From: Rhopalosiphum padi
Taxonomy: Eukaryota; Arthropoda; Insecta; Hemiptera; Aphididae
Reading direction: 5' to 3'
NCBI RefSeq assembly: GCF_020882245.1
Contig: NC_083598.1
Location: 51,931,858-51,995,857 of the forward strand
Length of the DNA stretch: 64,000 bases
The translations under genes were made by a program, and so were the position numbers. The notes under the pieces are model-generated. The model saw only the letters and a list, made by a program, of their open reading frames with translations. It was not told the origin of the DNA and searched no databases. Positions within the stretch are counted from its first letter, which is position 1, and each line of letters starts with the position of its first letter. Below are positions 12,638 to 25,800 of the stretch, piece by piece.

Positions 12638-12900
12638 ATTTACCGACGACACTAGTTCCCCAGACGTTATCAGAAGGTTTAAGTTTTGGTTTTAAATAAA
12701 TAACTTGTAAACCGTTTTAAGTGGAATAATTTTATTATTCGGTTTTGGATCGAATTCGGGCGCGTCGTAGACAGAGTCGCGGCCGTTTGCGTATACTTAA
12801 AGATGTTGTCGAGACGACGGGCGACGCAAAACAGAAAGACTCGAAGTCGGTGACGACTCGAGCGGGTACGCGGCGGTGTAGGCCGATAAGGGCGAGTTAT
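12638..12900 (-). promoter_or_regulatory. CpG-rich patch, probable promoter and non-coding first exon of the AKTIP gene
   Basis: About 260 bases are rich in CG dinucleotides (for example around 12750-12890) within otherwise AT-rich DNA. On the minus strand a plausible splice donor (GTAAAT, at 12638-12643) ends this patch just upstream of the first recognised AKTIP exon. Read in the phase needed by that exon, the patch has a stop about 12 codons before the donor and no ATG, so if spliced it would be untranslated. Promoter function is inference from composition and position. Confidence 0.35.
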
Positions 12901-15350
12901 TAATATTACACCTATACATTTAATAGGGAAATGAGTAGGGAAGTACAATTCAAAAATACGCACCAACAACTCGATAATAAGGAACATATAAACGTATAGG
13001 TATTTGGTACAATAATTAGTGCCTATATGTATACAAAAAAAAATATATTTTTACATTATACATATGGTGACCAGATATAATAGTTTAAAAAAAAGTACAT
13101 TTTAAAACTTAGCTCCTTCTCTGTCGTAATTGCCCAATGCGTATACTATTCTGCCCATTTTACCCATATTTCCATAGGTCATCGGTCATCTCCTTCTATA
13201 AAAATTGTTTTTTTTCCATCTGATTACTCTATTTATTTTATTATTATTATTAATTATAAAAACCAATTATTTGAAATTATAATGTCAACTCATTTAGTGT
13301 GTGTCTTTACTATCAAAAAAATCAAATGGAATTATTACGCTATATTATACTTGTAATTTGTATAATATCGACTAAATTAATTTATTAATATTTAATTTAG
13401 TTTTTACTCAAAAATGCTGACAATAGAATGTTGAAAAAGTTAGCAATTATCTACATTATGATTTCTCTATAGGCAAATTGTATAATTTTAAAAGAATTTT
13501 CACTATTTAATATTTTAAAACAATTAAAATTTTTATTTTTTTTTATATCAAGCCAAAAAAAATTATAGATAGGCAAATATGATTTCAAATTTAGTACAGG
13601 GTTCTTCATCAATCGTTCACTAATTTACTGTAATCAAAAATGTATAGTCACGGTATATTTTTATAAACGTTTAAAATTAAAATTTCGATTAAATTCGGCT
13701 AAATCTATAAGATGTTCAAATTATTTTTATCGTTAGATATTCATATAAATATTTTCTTTTTATATCTACAATTTAAAAATATTATACAGGAATTCTCATT
13801 AGTTTTTTTTAACCTAAAATAAAAATAATAAGTTTACTGGAAACTGGAAAGTCACATTATTTTTTATGACTGTTTGAAGTTCAGTCATATTATACCTTTA
13901 TTTATGTATAAATTATACATCCTAAAAATAAATATTTGTTCTCAAACAATTTTTATATTTTGTTATAGTTAAAAAACGAATAATCTTAGATACTCAAAAC
14001 TTGAATCAGATTCTTATAAGAGTATTTCTTACTCATAGACACATAGTATCTTTTCAAAATATTTTGAAATTATGTGTATTTAAGATATTATATATTTAGT
14101 CATTATTTAAAACATTATTTGTAGGGACATAAAAGTTTTATGTTTATGTTATACTATACGCAATGACGTTTTCGACATACGTAGATTAAACTTATGATAT
14201 TATTTATTTACATTATTTTACGGAAGGGTTGTACCTATTGACTCAAAAGTATATAACACGAATACGATATAAATTATATTTATTATTTACCTATACAATA
14301 TTATAATAATAATAAAAATGGTACTGAAAATTGAATCCCCCAAAGCACTGACTAGGTACTATTTGTTACATGAAACATTGAAACCACAATAAAAGAAATG
14401 TATGAATTTGTTTCTATTATGATATAGCTAGGTGTTTTCAGACATAAAATCTACACAGAGGCAATTGCATCTAATGTGATAATATATTAATATGTAAGGT
14501 ACTAAGGTTAAGTTAAAACACTGCGTACCTAATTAGAATCAAAATAATGCAGAAATCAAAAACATAACGATATTAATCATAATTATTTTTTTTTAAATAT
14601 TTAATAATATAATTATTTTTATTTAGTTTATCATTTTCATAGATTAAATTAAATGATTAATTGTAGTCATCTACATTTGAATAAAAGCATAGCTAAAATA
14701 GAAAAATACATCCTATAATATCACAAAGAGTTCTATAAAAAAAAAAAAACCATATGATTTATTATATTATATTATAATATTCATCATCCGTGGCAAACGA
14801 CAATTAATGACATTCGTCGGAGACGATTAACAATTCTATAATAGTCTTCAGTACATGACGAGTACTCTCATTTTCATTTCGTGCACTTTATTTTCATAAA
14901 ATATCTTTATACTCCCATTTAGAATCACGATGAAGATCGATATGACGAAAATTTGCAGTTTCTTCGGCGGCGGTGCATCACTACGTATAAGACTGTAGAT
15001 TGACACAACTCAGTTTCACGGGAATAGTCGACGATTACGTAAGTTTTTTTTCTTATTCTTTTATTAGGATTAATTTTCCATTTTAAACTTAAAATAAAAT
15101 ATATTAATTTATATGAAAAATCTACTAAGATGTAATCGACGTAAACACATCAATTATTCTCTTGGGGGCTGGGACCAATGAAAAAATAGTACAGTATGCC
15201 AGCTTATTTTACCCATTAACTATAATAGACAAAAAATTTACGAGTTAACAACGATGTATTCATATCATTCGCGATTATATTGTTTAAAAATATAATATTA
15301 TTGGCTACTATTAATACAGTCTTATACTCTTATCCTTATGAGTACATTGT
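12901..15350. other. AT-rich non-coding sequence with a moderately CG-richer patch at 14790-15040
   Basis: No gene recognised. The patch at 14790-15040 ends in a GTAAGT donor-like site on the plus strand (about 15039). A short plus-strand frame from 14931 stops after 22 codons, so a coding exon is not supported. Confidence 0.4.
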
Positions 15351-15359
15351 ATATTGTTG

Positions 15360-15960
15360 ACTATCCGTAAAAATCCATAAAATTCGTTAAAAATCCTTAA
15401 AAGTCATAATACTCCATAAATTTCATAATAATTCCTAAAAAATCGTAAAAATCCTTAATATTATTTATAATTCCATAAAAAAAGCAGTAAAAATCCTAAA
15501 ACTCTGTAAAAGCCTCAAACTTCGTTAAAATCCACGAAACTCCTGCATAGCAATAATGTTTTAATATTATTTTAATACCTAATGTATTAATACTCTAATT
15601 TTAAAACTCCTCTATATTTCAATTAAAAAGCTGTAAAAATCAATAATATTCTCTATAAATCCATAAAACCCGTCATTAACTCCATAAAAAACGGTAAAAA
15701 ACCATAAAAATCGTCAATAACTCCATTAAGAGCGATAAATATCCATTATATTCTTTAAAAATCCTTAAAACTCCTCAATAACTCAATTTTTAATAACGTT
15801 TTTATAATGTTATAATAACGTTTTAATAATGTTTAAAATGTTCCAATACTCAAATTTTAAAACTTCTATATATATATATATATATATATCAATGAAAAAG
15901 CAGTAAAAATCGTGACAGCTGTTTAAAAGGATTATTGAGGAATATTAAGGATTTTCAAGG
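15360..15960. repeat. Degenerate minisatellite, unit of roughly 15-18 bases
   Basis: Repeated variants of TAAAAATCCATAAAACTCC occur many times in about 600 bases, with scattered interruptions and a (TA)n run at about 15868-15889. Copies are diverged, so the period is approximate. Confidence 0.7.
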
Positions 15961-16159
15961 TATATAAACCTTATCCATAAAATTTCGATGGTCTATAAAT
16001 AATTTTAAAAATTTTTAAATATTTTAAAAATTTAATCGTATATAAATAATATAAACATTTTGTGAATATTTCAAGGATTCACAATGATTCATTTTTGAAT
16101 TACTTTAAAATCAAAAAATCGATTTTGTCCAAAAGTGGTTATGCGTAAAAATTCCCGTT

Positions 16160-16388
16160 TTCCGTTACTTTTTCAGGGTTTTTCATGACGCTTTGAAAAA
16201 TATTGGACATTTTTTACTTTTGAACCCCCCAAAGTATCAACTAGATGAATTTTCCTTTTCAAAGAGGGGCTGAAATCAAAAATCAAAGCTTCTATTACTA
16301 CTCCAAAACGTGATGACACAGACACAAAAATAAAAAAAAACACACACAATTGTAAAATCAATACATTCATCACTCCGTTCAGAATCTA
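16160..16388 (-). repeat. Dispersed repeat, copy 2
   Basis: The reverse complement of 16300-16388 matches 9529-9622, including TGTATTGATTTTACAAT and the TTTTTGTGTCTGTGTCATCAC segment. The adjoining 16160-16300 likely belongs to the same element. Not coding. Confidence 0.6.
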
Positions 16389-16855
16389 AAATTCCATGAC
16401 AATAAATTGTATTAGTGTAGGTCGGTCGCATGGTAAGTATAGGTTTTAAAGATTCTGGATTTCATTTATAGAAGTATATAAAATGAAAAAATACATAGAT
16501 AATATTTAATATTTTGTGGTCATAGAGTATATAGCCACGTAGTAAAGCTTTTAAAATTATACATATACATTTTCATACATATTATATAGTATATTATATT
16601 GTATAGTATACTGTTATACCAACTGCATATATATCTTTAAGTTTCAAGTATATCACAATAATAAAATATGAGTGATTTTAATAACTAAAAAACACTAATA
16701 AGTAATATTATTGAATAAGTCCAATATAATTGTTCATTTAACATGGACAAAGACGATTAATACAGCTACTATTATAATGTAATATGAATTTGATATAATA
16801 TTCGAGTATAGGCACATAATATTATACATATATAATTCAATATCGATCGTATTAT

Positions 16856-19800
16856 TTATTTTATATCGCACAACAGGGCAACGCCTCTCAATGTCCAGTG
16901 TCTCGGATTGTTGTCTGTCTCAAAATCTATTGAACCTACATACTTGAGGTCCGTCCGCTGTGGTTTCCTATAAATCGGACACTCGTATAGCTTCGGATCT
17001 TTTCCTGCGGTGGTGTTGATAGCAAATACATAGATCACTGGCATTTGTTCGTACAGCACCTTTGGCTTACTTTCCACCAGTTTACCCGTCTTCCGGTCCA
17101 GGCTAGCGCCCTCCAAGAACATGCCACACACATACACACCCTCCGGCGGCGAGTCACTCAGTTCCTCCTTGTTATGGCGCGTTATCAGATTCTGAAGCAC
17201 CACTGAATCCAACGCCCAGCCCCGATGTGCCCTCGTCACTTCCTACAAAACGTGAAGAATTCAATGCGGATTAAAACATAGGTAATTACATTTGAATGCA
17301 ATAAGTGCACATGTACTAGGCACAGGCAGGCAAATAAATAAAAATAATTAACATCAGTTTATTAAAAAAAAATGTGAAGCATATTTTACTTAACATCTGA
17401 GTCAAAGATAAAATTATTGTGCATTAGTAATGATTTAAATTTTTGATATAATAAGTACTAGTTGATAGCTGAATTATTTATCGCTACCGGGTTATAGTAA
17501 AAAAAAAATAAAAAAAAAATATCTATAAATAAATATAAAAATGAATAATTTTAATAATATAACATTCACTTTTAGAGCTTACATAAAATGTAAAGTGATT
17601 TGACTTTTATAATTTTTATAATATCTATATACATAATATCAGAAACTGCAAATATTTCATCAAAAAATGCTAATAAACAAATTAAAAATTCAATTTATTT
17701 AGGTATTAATAATAGACTCATGTTGATGAAGTGATGACAACGATGTACCATAAAACGTAAAGGGAACTATGAGCATGTCGAAGGGTGGACTAACAAAGTC
17801 AGCTAGTCGGTGTACGCGGATTAGCCTGTCACCTGTATTATATATTATATATTATTTGGTTCAACATTATTTTTAAGAATAAATGAAAACAGACAAAAAT
17901 GCATCTTATAATATAATGTACCTACTGTAAACATTGAATAATACAAAATGTTTATCCCTAAAATTATGAATGTAGAAATATGTACATTTATGTAATATAT
18001 TGTTACATTCTCATTTTATTATTGTTATCACTTTATCAGCTTATTTTATTTTCATTACGATTGTTTTCCTATATGGCTATACCCAGCCTCACTCTAACAT
18101 AGTTAATAAGAACATAAAACATCTTGGCTAGACCAAACCAATTGCTTATTTCTATTTTTAATATAATTATGAAATGTTATTTAATTTAAATTAAAAATAA
18201 GGCAACAGTTTTGAGCGGCGCTTATTTATCCATCTGATAGTTAGAACAATTATGTATTTTTAAACGATTAGATAAGAATAATAACATCCTTGTAATTGTA
18301 AGTATATTACAACTTAAAGTATAGGTACCTAACTATGGTGTAGTTAATATGTATATAAAATAAATTATTAATTTTAATATTATAATTTTCATAGATATCT
18401 AAAAAAGAAGTAATCTTAAGGTATGTTTTTATGTTAACTCGATAAGTTAAAAGTTATTATTATACAATGGACTAAAATATTAAATTATAATTAAGTTAAT
18501 TAGAAATTAAAAAGTTTAGCTTTTTAATAATATATCATTTATTTTTATGTGCTCACAGAAACACAATTATCATAGTATCGTAAATAACATATTACTTGTC
18601 TCATAGCCGTTAAAAATCCTTGTGGATTGAAAAAACCAGTCATCCAGAACACATTTGGTCGACCACTGTTTATCCATTTTCTAAACTGATTATCACGTTC
18701 CAGTAACTCAGTAAACCAAAACCCGAGAGTAGCGGATTCCCAAGATACCTAATATATAGATCATAATATATACAAAATAAATATAAAATATATTTCATTG
18801 GATATTATAGTACTCATAATTTCTAAACCTATTACAGACTGTTTCTATTTCATTCTGAACTAGATGATATTTCGAGAAGTTGGGAATATATGAGATTTTT
18901 TTTATCATTTATAAGAACATACTTTTACGTTTTAAGATTTTGAGCAACTTGATGAATGTATTAGTTTTACAATGATGTGTATGTTTTATGATAAATATTT
19001 ATTTTAAAAATGTAAGCAAATTTAAAAACGTCTTATATTTCTCTATAGATATATTAGCGTACTTCCTGGTTCACAATAAAATAATCAACACGTATATAAA
19101 ACGTGGTTATAGGATTAATATACTCAAGTAAGTTTCTATATTTAATATCATATTATTATTAGCACTATTCTTCAGATTACTTTTTGCCATTTCTGTGGTA
19201 TTCTGGCGTCATACATGGCATCCAAACTTTCTCTTAGTCCTTGGCTCATAACAATTGTACCGTCGATGGCCAATTTCAAATCGCATAGTGTCTTTTGTAC
19301 AATTCCAATAACTTTTTTTATACGGTCGATTTCTTGTCGTAAGAATATGTTCATGGGTAATAAAGCACCCATCCTCTGCAGCGATTCTTTTACCTGCAGA
19401 CAAAAAACAATGATCAAAAATACTATAACATTTACGTTGTCAAATAAAATGTTAATAATATATTATATTAGTCACCTCAAAATCTTTATACTGTTTTGGT
19501 AATTTTTTTAACATGTCGTCAGCTAAATGATAGACGACACTTTCTCTAGTCTCTCCTCCTTGGCTTCCACCCTGTTTCGGCTGAACGCTTAAAATCGTAT
19601 CTAGTATTCCTTTTGCGGTATTTATTTGATGCCTAAAACAATTATATTATAATAATAAAACACTATATTTTTTTTTCATTGCATTAAAAAATTATTTACG
19701 TGATATCAGCATTTGAGTGAAGTCCGAACACTTCTGGAGAATCCGTTACCGGTAAACTGTTAATGTAATCAATACAACCCTAAAAAATAATAATAATAAT

Positions 19801-22800
19801 AAAAAAAAATACCCAACAATTTGAAAAAACAAATCGACTTTTTACGAACTTGTATATTGCGATTCATAGGAACTTTATAGCTTTTGTAAAACTCGAAACC
19901 AGGTCTTAATAATACATCACAAAACCATACCTATGGATTATTGATAAATAATTAGAATTCGTATCAATGAATGTGAATTAAAATTTACTTGAGTGAACGT
20001 TATTAAAAGTCTTTTATCGAAGTCGTCAGTAACTCTGCCACCGTATTGTACTTCACCCAACATGTAACAAATAGTTGGCCAAGACACACCCTGTAAATAA
20101 GCATTAATAATAATTATTATATCATATTATATGTAATTGAAACTACCATCTCTATTCTTTATATACATCTTCGAAATATTATCATAAAATGAATTACTTT
20201 TTTTGGATCCATATCGTCCAAATGATTCTGAACGAATTGAACGCTCGCAGCAAAATCGGCTTGATTGAACTCGTAAGGTATATTCCAACCCAACGGTCCG
20301 AATTTTCGTCTCTCTTGTACGATCGTGTGAATAAATGCTACGGCGTAAAGTAAAATAGGCCATTGCGGTTGAGCCGAATAATCAAGCATGTCCTATTATA
20401 TAAAAATGTTGAAATTAATAATATTTTTAATAAGTGCTGCAGTCTAAAAATAACGTTTAAATAATGATATTACTACTCTTTTAAATTTGTATGAACCTAC
20501 CTGACTTATATTCTGATAAGTTCTTTTCATACTCGCTCTAATACCTTGTGGAGGTTCATTTGTGAACTTGATTGCCATCTGTAAGTAAAAAATATATCAT
20601 GATATATTTTAATTTTATAGTTAGTAATTAAGTTTAGAGGCTTATCTGCATTTAACTTTCTAATGTGATAAAATTTAGTGGCATGTATGCTGTTTATTGG
20701 GAGATTTCGGTGTTTTACCTACCACTATTCTATCACTATCATAAACCTTTTAAATTAGGCACTATATGTTGGTAAGAACTATAATATATTATGAAATTTT
20801 TTGGTCCACTAGCGTTCACATATATAAATATAATACATATTATATGCATTAAATTATTCATGTTTGTAATAATTACTAATGAACAAGAAATAATGAGTCA
20901 AATTATAAGGAAAAAAATATTATTTTGATGTGGCTACTAAAATAGACATAAAAAGATCATAAAAACACTACAAAACAACGTATCCACCGATAATAATAAA
21001 ATATACGAATACTTTTACTAAAATAGTTTTTATGACAAATAATAAATGATTATTATTATTAATATACCTATTTCAGATAGAAAATCAAATAATTATAGAC
21101 AGATACCTACCAAATATTAAACATCCCTTATTTCATGACTGTTTTTTTCTTGAGGAGAGATTAATGTTGAAATTATCACATATTTATACATCATTAATTA
21201 CGTTACAGATTACTTTTTATTTTTCATTGAAATTTCTACAAAAGACAACGTTCAAAAACGGTTGTAAGGTACCTGAAGTAGTGCAATAGGAAACTGAGGA
21301 TGTACTTCTGTAGTTATCCACATTCTAAATGTACTGTGTATTTCTTCCGAATCCGACAAAGCGTCCATAGCTTCTGTACAAAATGGCAAAGACAAATGCA
21401 TGTTTTGTAAAAGTACCCAACCACCGTTTGCTATGCAATCGGATATCATGTTTCTAGCATGAATTTCTTGACCTTGACCCATAGAAACAGATCGTATTTC
21501 TAAAACGAAAGTAAATTTGTTAATGATGTATAAATAGTTAATTTTTGTAATATAAATTGCATTTGCATACGAATATCTTTAGATTTAGCCAGAGCGGTGA
21601 TTTGCGGTGATGGATCAGAGCCGATGGATAAGATACAAACGAGTGGTGTCTGTGGCTCCGATTCTTCCCAAGTTTTTTCCAAATCTAAGATGCATGCTTC
21701 GCCATACTCGGGTCCTAAAGAATCTATAAACACAGTGGCAAAATCGTTTTTTCTATGTACAGTTATCATATTTTTAATACTTAAATATGTTAATTTAAAT
21801 TATAATGTACTAATTGAAGATAATATGTAGTTATAAATTATAATATATAATTATTATGCACTGTTTGTCTAATATTAATGAGAAAATAATTTCATAGTAA
21901 CATATTTCCTTTAAAATAAAATTATAAAAAATTAATCCAATAAATTTACAGTATTGCATACCCATGATATATTTTCGAGACTGTGATAACGTTCTATCTG
22001 GACTCCATGACCTGACCAGCAAAAGTTTTCGAAACACATCAAGAGATTTATTATATCCACAAGGTATATCTTCCTCTTCCGGTTTTTCTTTTTCATACCA
22101 AATGCGCCATTCTTTCTCATTTTGTTTTATCTTAATAACTCAAGATTATATAATTAATAAATAATAACTAATAAAATTCATACTTACTTTACTTAAAAGA
22201 TTTGAAAATACTGATAACTTGTTAAGTTCAACCAAATTTAACCAAGTTATATCCAATACCCATCGGAAAGGTTTTGGAGCAACTGCGTTTAAATCTAATG
22301 ATGCACCACCTTAATACATAAATTATTATTATTTGTCATCTATATAATATATATATATATATATATATAAATATAAACATATATAAGTTAATGTTCGTAT
22401 ATTTGTCCATTAAAAACATGAATGCATTCGTAATTTAAATTATTCATCTGATCATTCTGATCACCATGAAACTCTGGGGAGTTTTGAGTGCACTACCGCG
22501 AAAGATTTTGGCATATTATTTATTTTCGTACGTAAATATACGCTAATGCATTTATTTTGTAAAAGTAGTTTTCTATTTATATAAAACTATTAGATTATTG
22601 ATTTTAAAAACAATTCAATAATACAATTTGGGAAAATCTGAGTGTCTTTTTTCATGGAATTTTTATATGAACTCACGACCATATACGGGTATTTGTTAAA
22701 ATTTGGGTAAAATAATGTTGACCGGACCAACTAGGGTCTTTACTAACCTTTCTGCTACGACTTTTTTAGGCCGCGAAAAAAACTAAAAACCAAAATAAAC

Positions 22801-25800
22801 GTTAAGCGAAAAAAGCGCGGGCGCGTGATTGGATGCGGTGGGTTAGGAGCCGACAACGTCCAAAATATCAGTTAATGATGAAATAAGTTTAAAAAGTTTT
22901 ATAAATGAGGTGTTATTTTTTATAGACAGTGAAGTGCACGGGGACAGATAGTTTGATTATAAAATATGGATTTTTATTTAAGCAGATAGTAATGTTTTAA
23001 GTTCACAATATTGGTTTTAAATTATTACCTTTTATAAATGTCATAAACTCTTCGTGTGTAATTTGATTTTTATGGCAATCAATTTTCATAGCCAACATCA
23101 ACGTGAATAATGGCTTATGGCGTTCATACAGACTTCTCATCGTGAACATCCATACTTCATAAGTTAAATATTGTAAAATGTTTATAATGCGTTCTTCGGT
23201 TATGGAACTTTTTATTGATTTGTTTATAGAGTTATCAAATATCATTAAAAATTGTTTTAATGAATTTTGATACATAACGTTTACGTTGCTCATTTCAACT
23301 ATCAAAAAGTACAATATTGACCCACGAGCAGCCACTGCTCTAAACTCTTCTCTGGCCTTCATGATTTTTATTTCAGTTTGTTCGGAAACTTGAAGTTTTG
23401 CATTTACAGCTTCGGCAGTGGCTTTGGTCTCTTGGAGTACACTAATTAAATCTTCATCATCTACCAATGAACCCTTAGTAAAAACGATAACTTTAATATT
23501 GTTACAGATTTATTTTTAAATTCCATAGTATATTACTTGAATTGAAGATAATTTATGCAGTAAATTGCTTTCAAATTCTTTCATTGAACGTTGATTTTGT
23601 ATAACTGACTCAAATAGTGCCACACGTTCAGCTTCTAAATCTGATTTTTCCATTAGTATAACTCGACCTAAATAAATGTACATACATGATATAAAAATAT
23701 GTCTTATTATTTACCTTTTATTTTTACCTAAAAGTTGATCTTCAAGACCTTGCATTGTGACTGTGAAATCTATAATTGAAGTTTTAGCACTAATTTCAGG
23801 TGAATATGCGGGATTGGGTAATTTGGTCGTTATATATAAAACAAATCCAGGCATTACATCTGTTTCTTTATCACCGACAACCACCTAATACATATTGTAC
23901 ATTTATACATAAAACACGGGTATGCGCGGTATGAGTATATATTTATTTTACTCGCCTTTTCAATTGAACCCGATTTAATGAAATTCTTTTCTAATACATT
24001 ATCAATTACTGGATCAAGCTCTTCACTGACATCTTCTATTAATAATGGTCTTCCGAGAGATAAGCAATCCTCTAAATGTGTTCTAAAGTATTTATGATTC
24101 AATGAAGTGATTTGAAGTTCATTAGACGATTCTTTATTTTTAATCCACATTTTTCCTTGGTTTTGAGGATCAATGAGAAGTGGGTATGAACTAGATTTGG
24201 TTACAATAAGTGCATTTTGCACCGATAACTCATCATTAGGAAGACCTTGCAATGTCCACTCAGATACCTTAAACATTTATTATTTTTAATTTAGTAATAT
24301 AACTTCTATACACATAAATAATATGTATTCGTACCATAGAATTGTCAATAAGCATATTTATTATATTGAGTTTTACTGTGAATGGTACTTTTTGTGTTGT
24401 TAAAATTTTCATCCAACTTTGTACTAAATTAGATCTAAATTCTTGATTATATGGCCCACAGTATGATAAAAATCCTGTTGCCAATAAAACGTCACCAACA
24501 AGTCTATATTAAAAAAAAAATAATAATATAAGAATTCAGAGTATTAAGAAGATTCATTAGATAAAATTAATATATTTGAAAGTAGTACCGTCCAAGTTGT
24601 TTCTTGAATTCTTTACTCTGCTGAGTCCATCTTATTTTTTCACCACCTAACCCATTAATTAAAGCAGTTGCTGAAGTCATTTTTCTCAGACAAACATTTG
24701 CTGCATCAGTAAGTCTTTGTTTTTCTTGAACAGCAGCATCATATTGACTTTTAACTTCATTTAACGCTACTTCTCTTTCATAAAGTTGAAGTTCAGCTCT
24801 AGACAAATCATCCATTGCAATAGTCAATCTAGCTTCTTGTAAAGTTAAATTGGCCTAAATAAACATTATACAATTTAAATGTACTTATAATATGCTTATA
24901 TGTATAATAAGTTTAATACAAACCTTAAGAGGCAAAACTTCTTTATTTATACTGTGAAAGAATGCCATTGCTTTAGTCCATGATAACAATCCAGCAACAT
25001 CACCACAGACCCTTTTTGCTGTATCCATATTGTAATCCTCCATATTAAAATACAGTTGCAATAGTTCTACCATTTCATTCGTGATTGTATCTTTTGGATA
25101 GTTTTGTAGTTGGAGTAAAAATGTTGTACTCGCCATCATCTATGAAATATAATATTAATAGAACCCATTAAAAATGAGTGGAAAGAATCTTTAAAAAAAC
25201 CGAACAACTTAACATATATATAGGAAATAAAGAGATTCCAACATAAAATAATGAACTATTAAAGTATTAACTAACAACGGTTTAGATATTCTAAATAAAA
25301 GTGCTATACGAGATGATATTAATTATTGAGTTATCCTGTGAGGTTGATAATAGTGATTAATATTAAATGTCCTATTATATATTATAACTTATAAGTATTT
25401 TGTACCTCACTCTACTCAATATAACATTTAGAGGTACGCCTAATAAATTATTTCAATCAAATCTATCTTTCCAACTATATTTCAGTTATTATTTTATAAT
25501 AGAACATTATTTTTCGTCGTATATTTAATAATCTAATAAAAACATTATTGTAGTTATGCAATATAAGACTAATTGATAAGCGTATTGTTTAATTATATTT
25601 TAAATACTAGATTCTATTAAAATAAATCTCCACGAGGCTAAATATTATTTAATATTAACAGATTACATTCCACATGTAAATAAACCAGAAAAAAATGTAT
25701 TTTATTCTTTTTTTTATTAAGAAGGTCAGAAATATTATAGTTATAAAAGGGTTTTGAACCCCTTATATACGGGCTTGTACCATGTAGTTATTACTCATTA

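Larger units (their letters stand above)
16856..24267 (-). other. DNAH5/8: Dynein exons 47-63: AAA5, AAA6 and C-terminal domain (residues 3666-4718)
   Basis: Exons: 23956-24267, 23728-23884, 23537-23667, 23029-23473, 22188-22309, 21962-22130, 21571-21723, 21273-21499, 20501-20578, 20198-20392, 19989-20090, 19850-19930, 19700-19779, 19476-19632, 19181-19393, 18596-18748, 16856-17242. Conserved stretches include LIDPQNQGKMWIKNKE, RPLLIEDVSEELDP, ARGSILYFLIVEM, TWEESEPQTPLV, MGQGQEIHARNMI, GWNIPYEFNQADF, GEVQYGGRVTDDFDKRLL, NIFLRQEIDRIKKV, MTGFFNPQGFLTAMRQ and the C-terminal RGVALLCDIK. The exon 47 to 48 junction uses a GC donor (GCGAGT). An AATAAA string overlaps the stop codon on the coding strand (about 16855-16860); whether it acts in polyadenylation is unclear. 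The introns 22310-23028 and 17243-18595 are the long ones here. Confidence 0.94.

Noticed and set aside
12679..12987. 102-codon minus-strand frame upstream of AKTIP
   Set aside because: It is out of phase with the donor at 12643 and has no family features; it lies in CpG-rich probable promoter DNA.
16173..16373. 66-codon minus-strand frame with a hydrophobic start
   Set aside because: Falls in a dispersed repeat also present at 9529-9622; not a gene.
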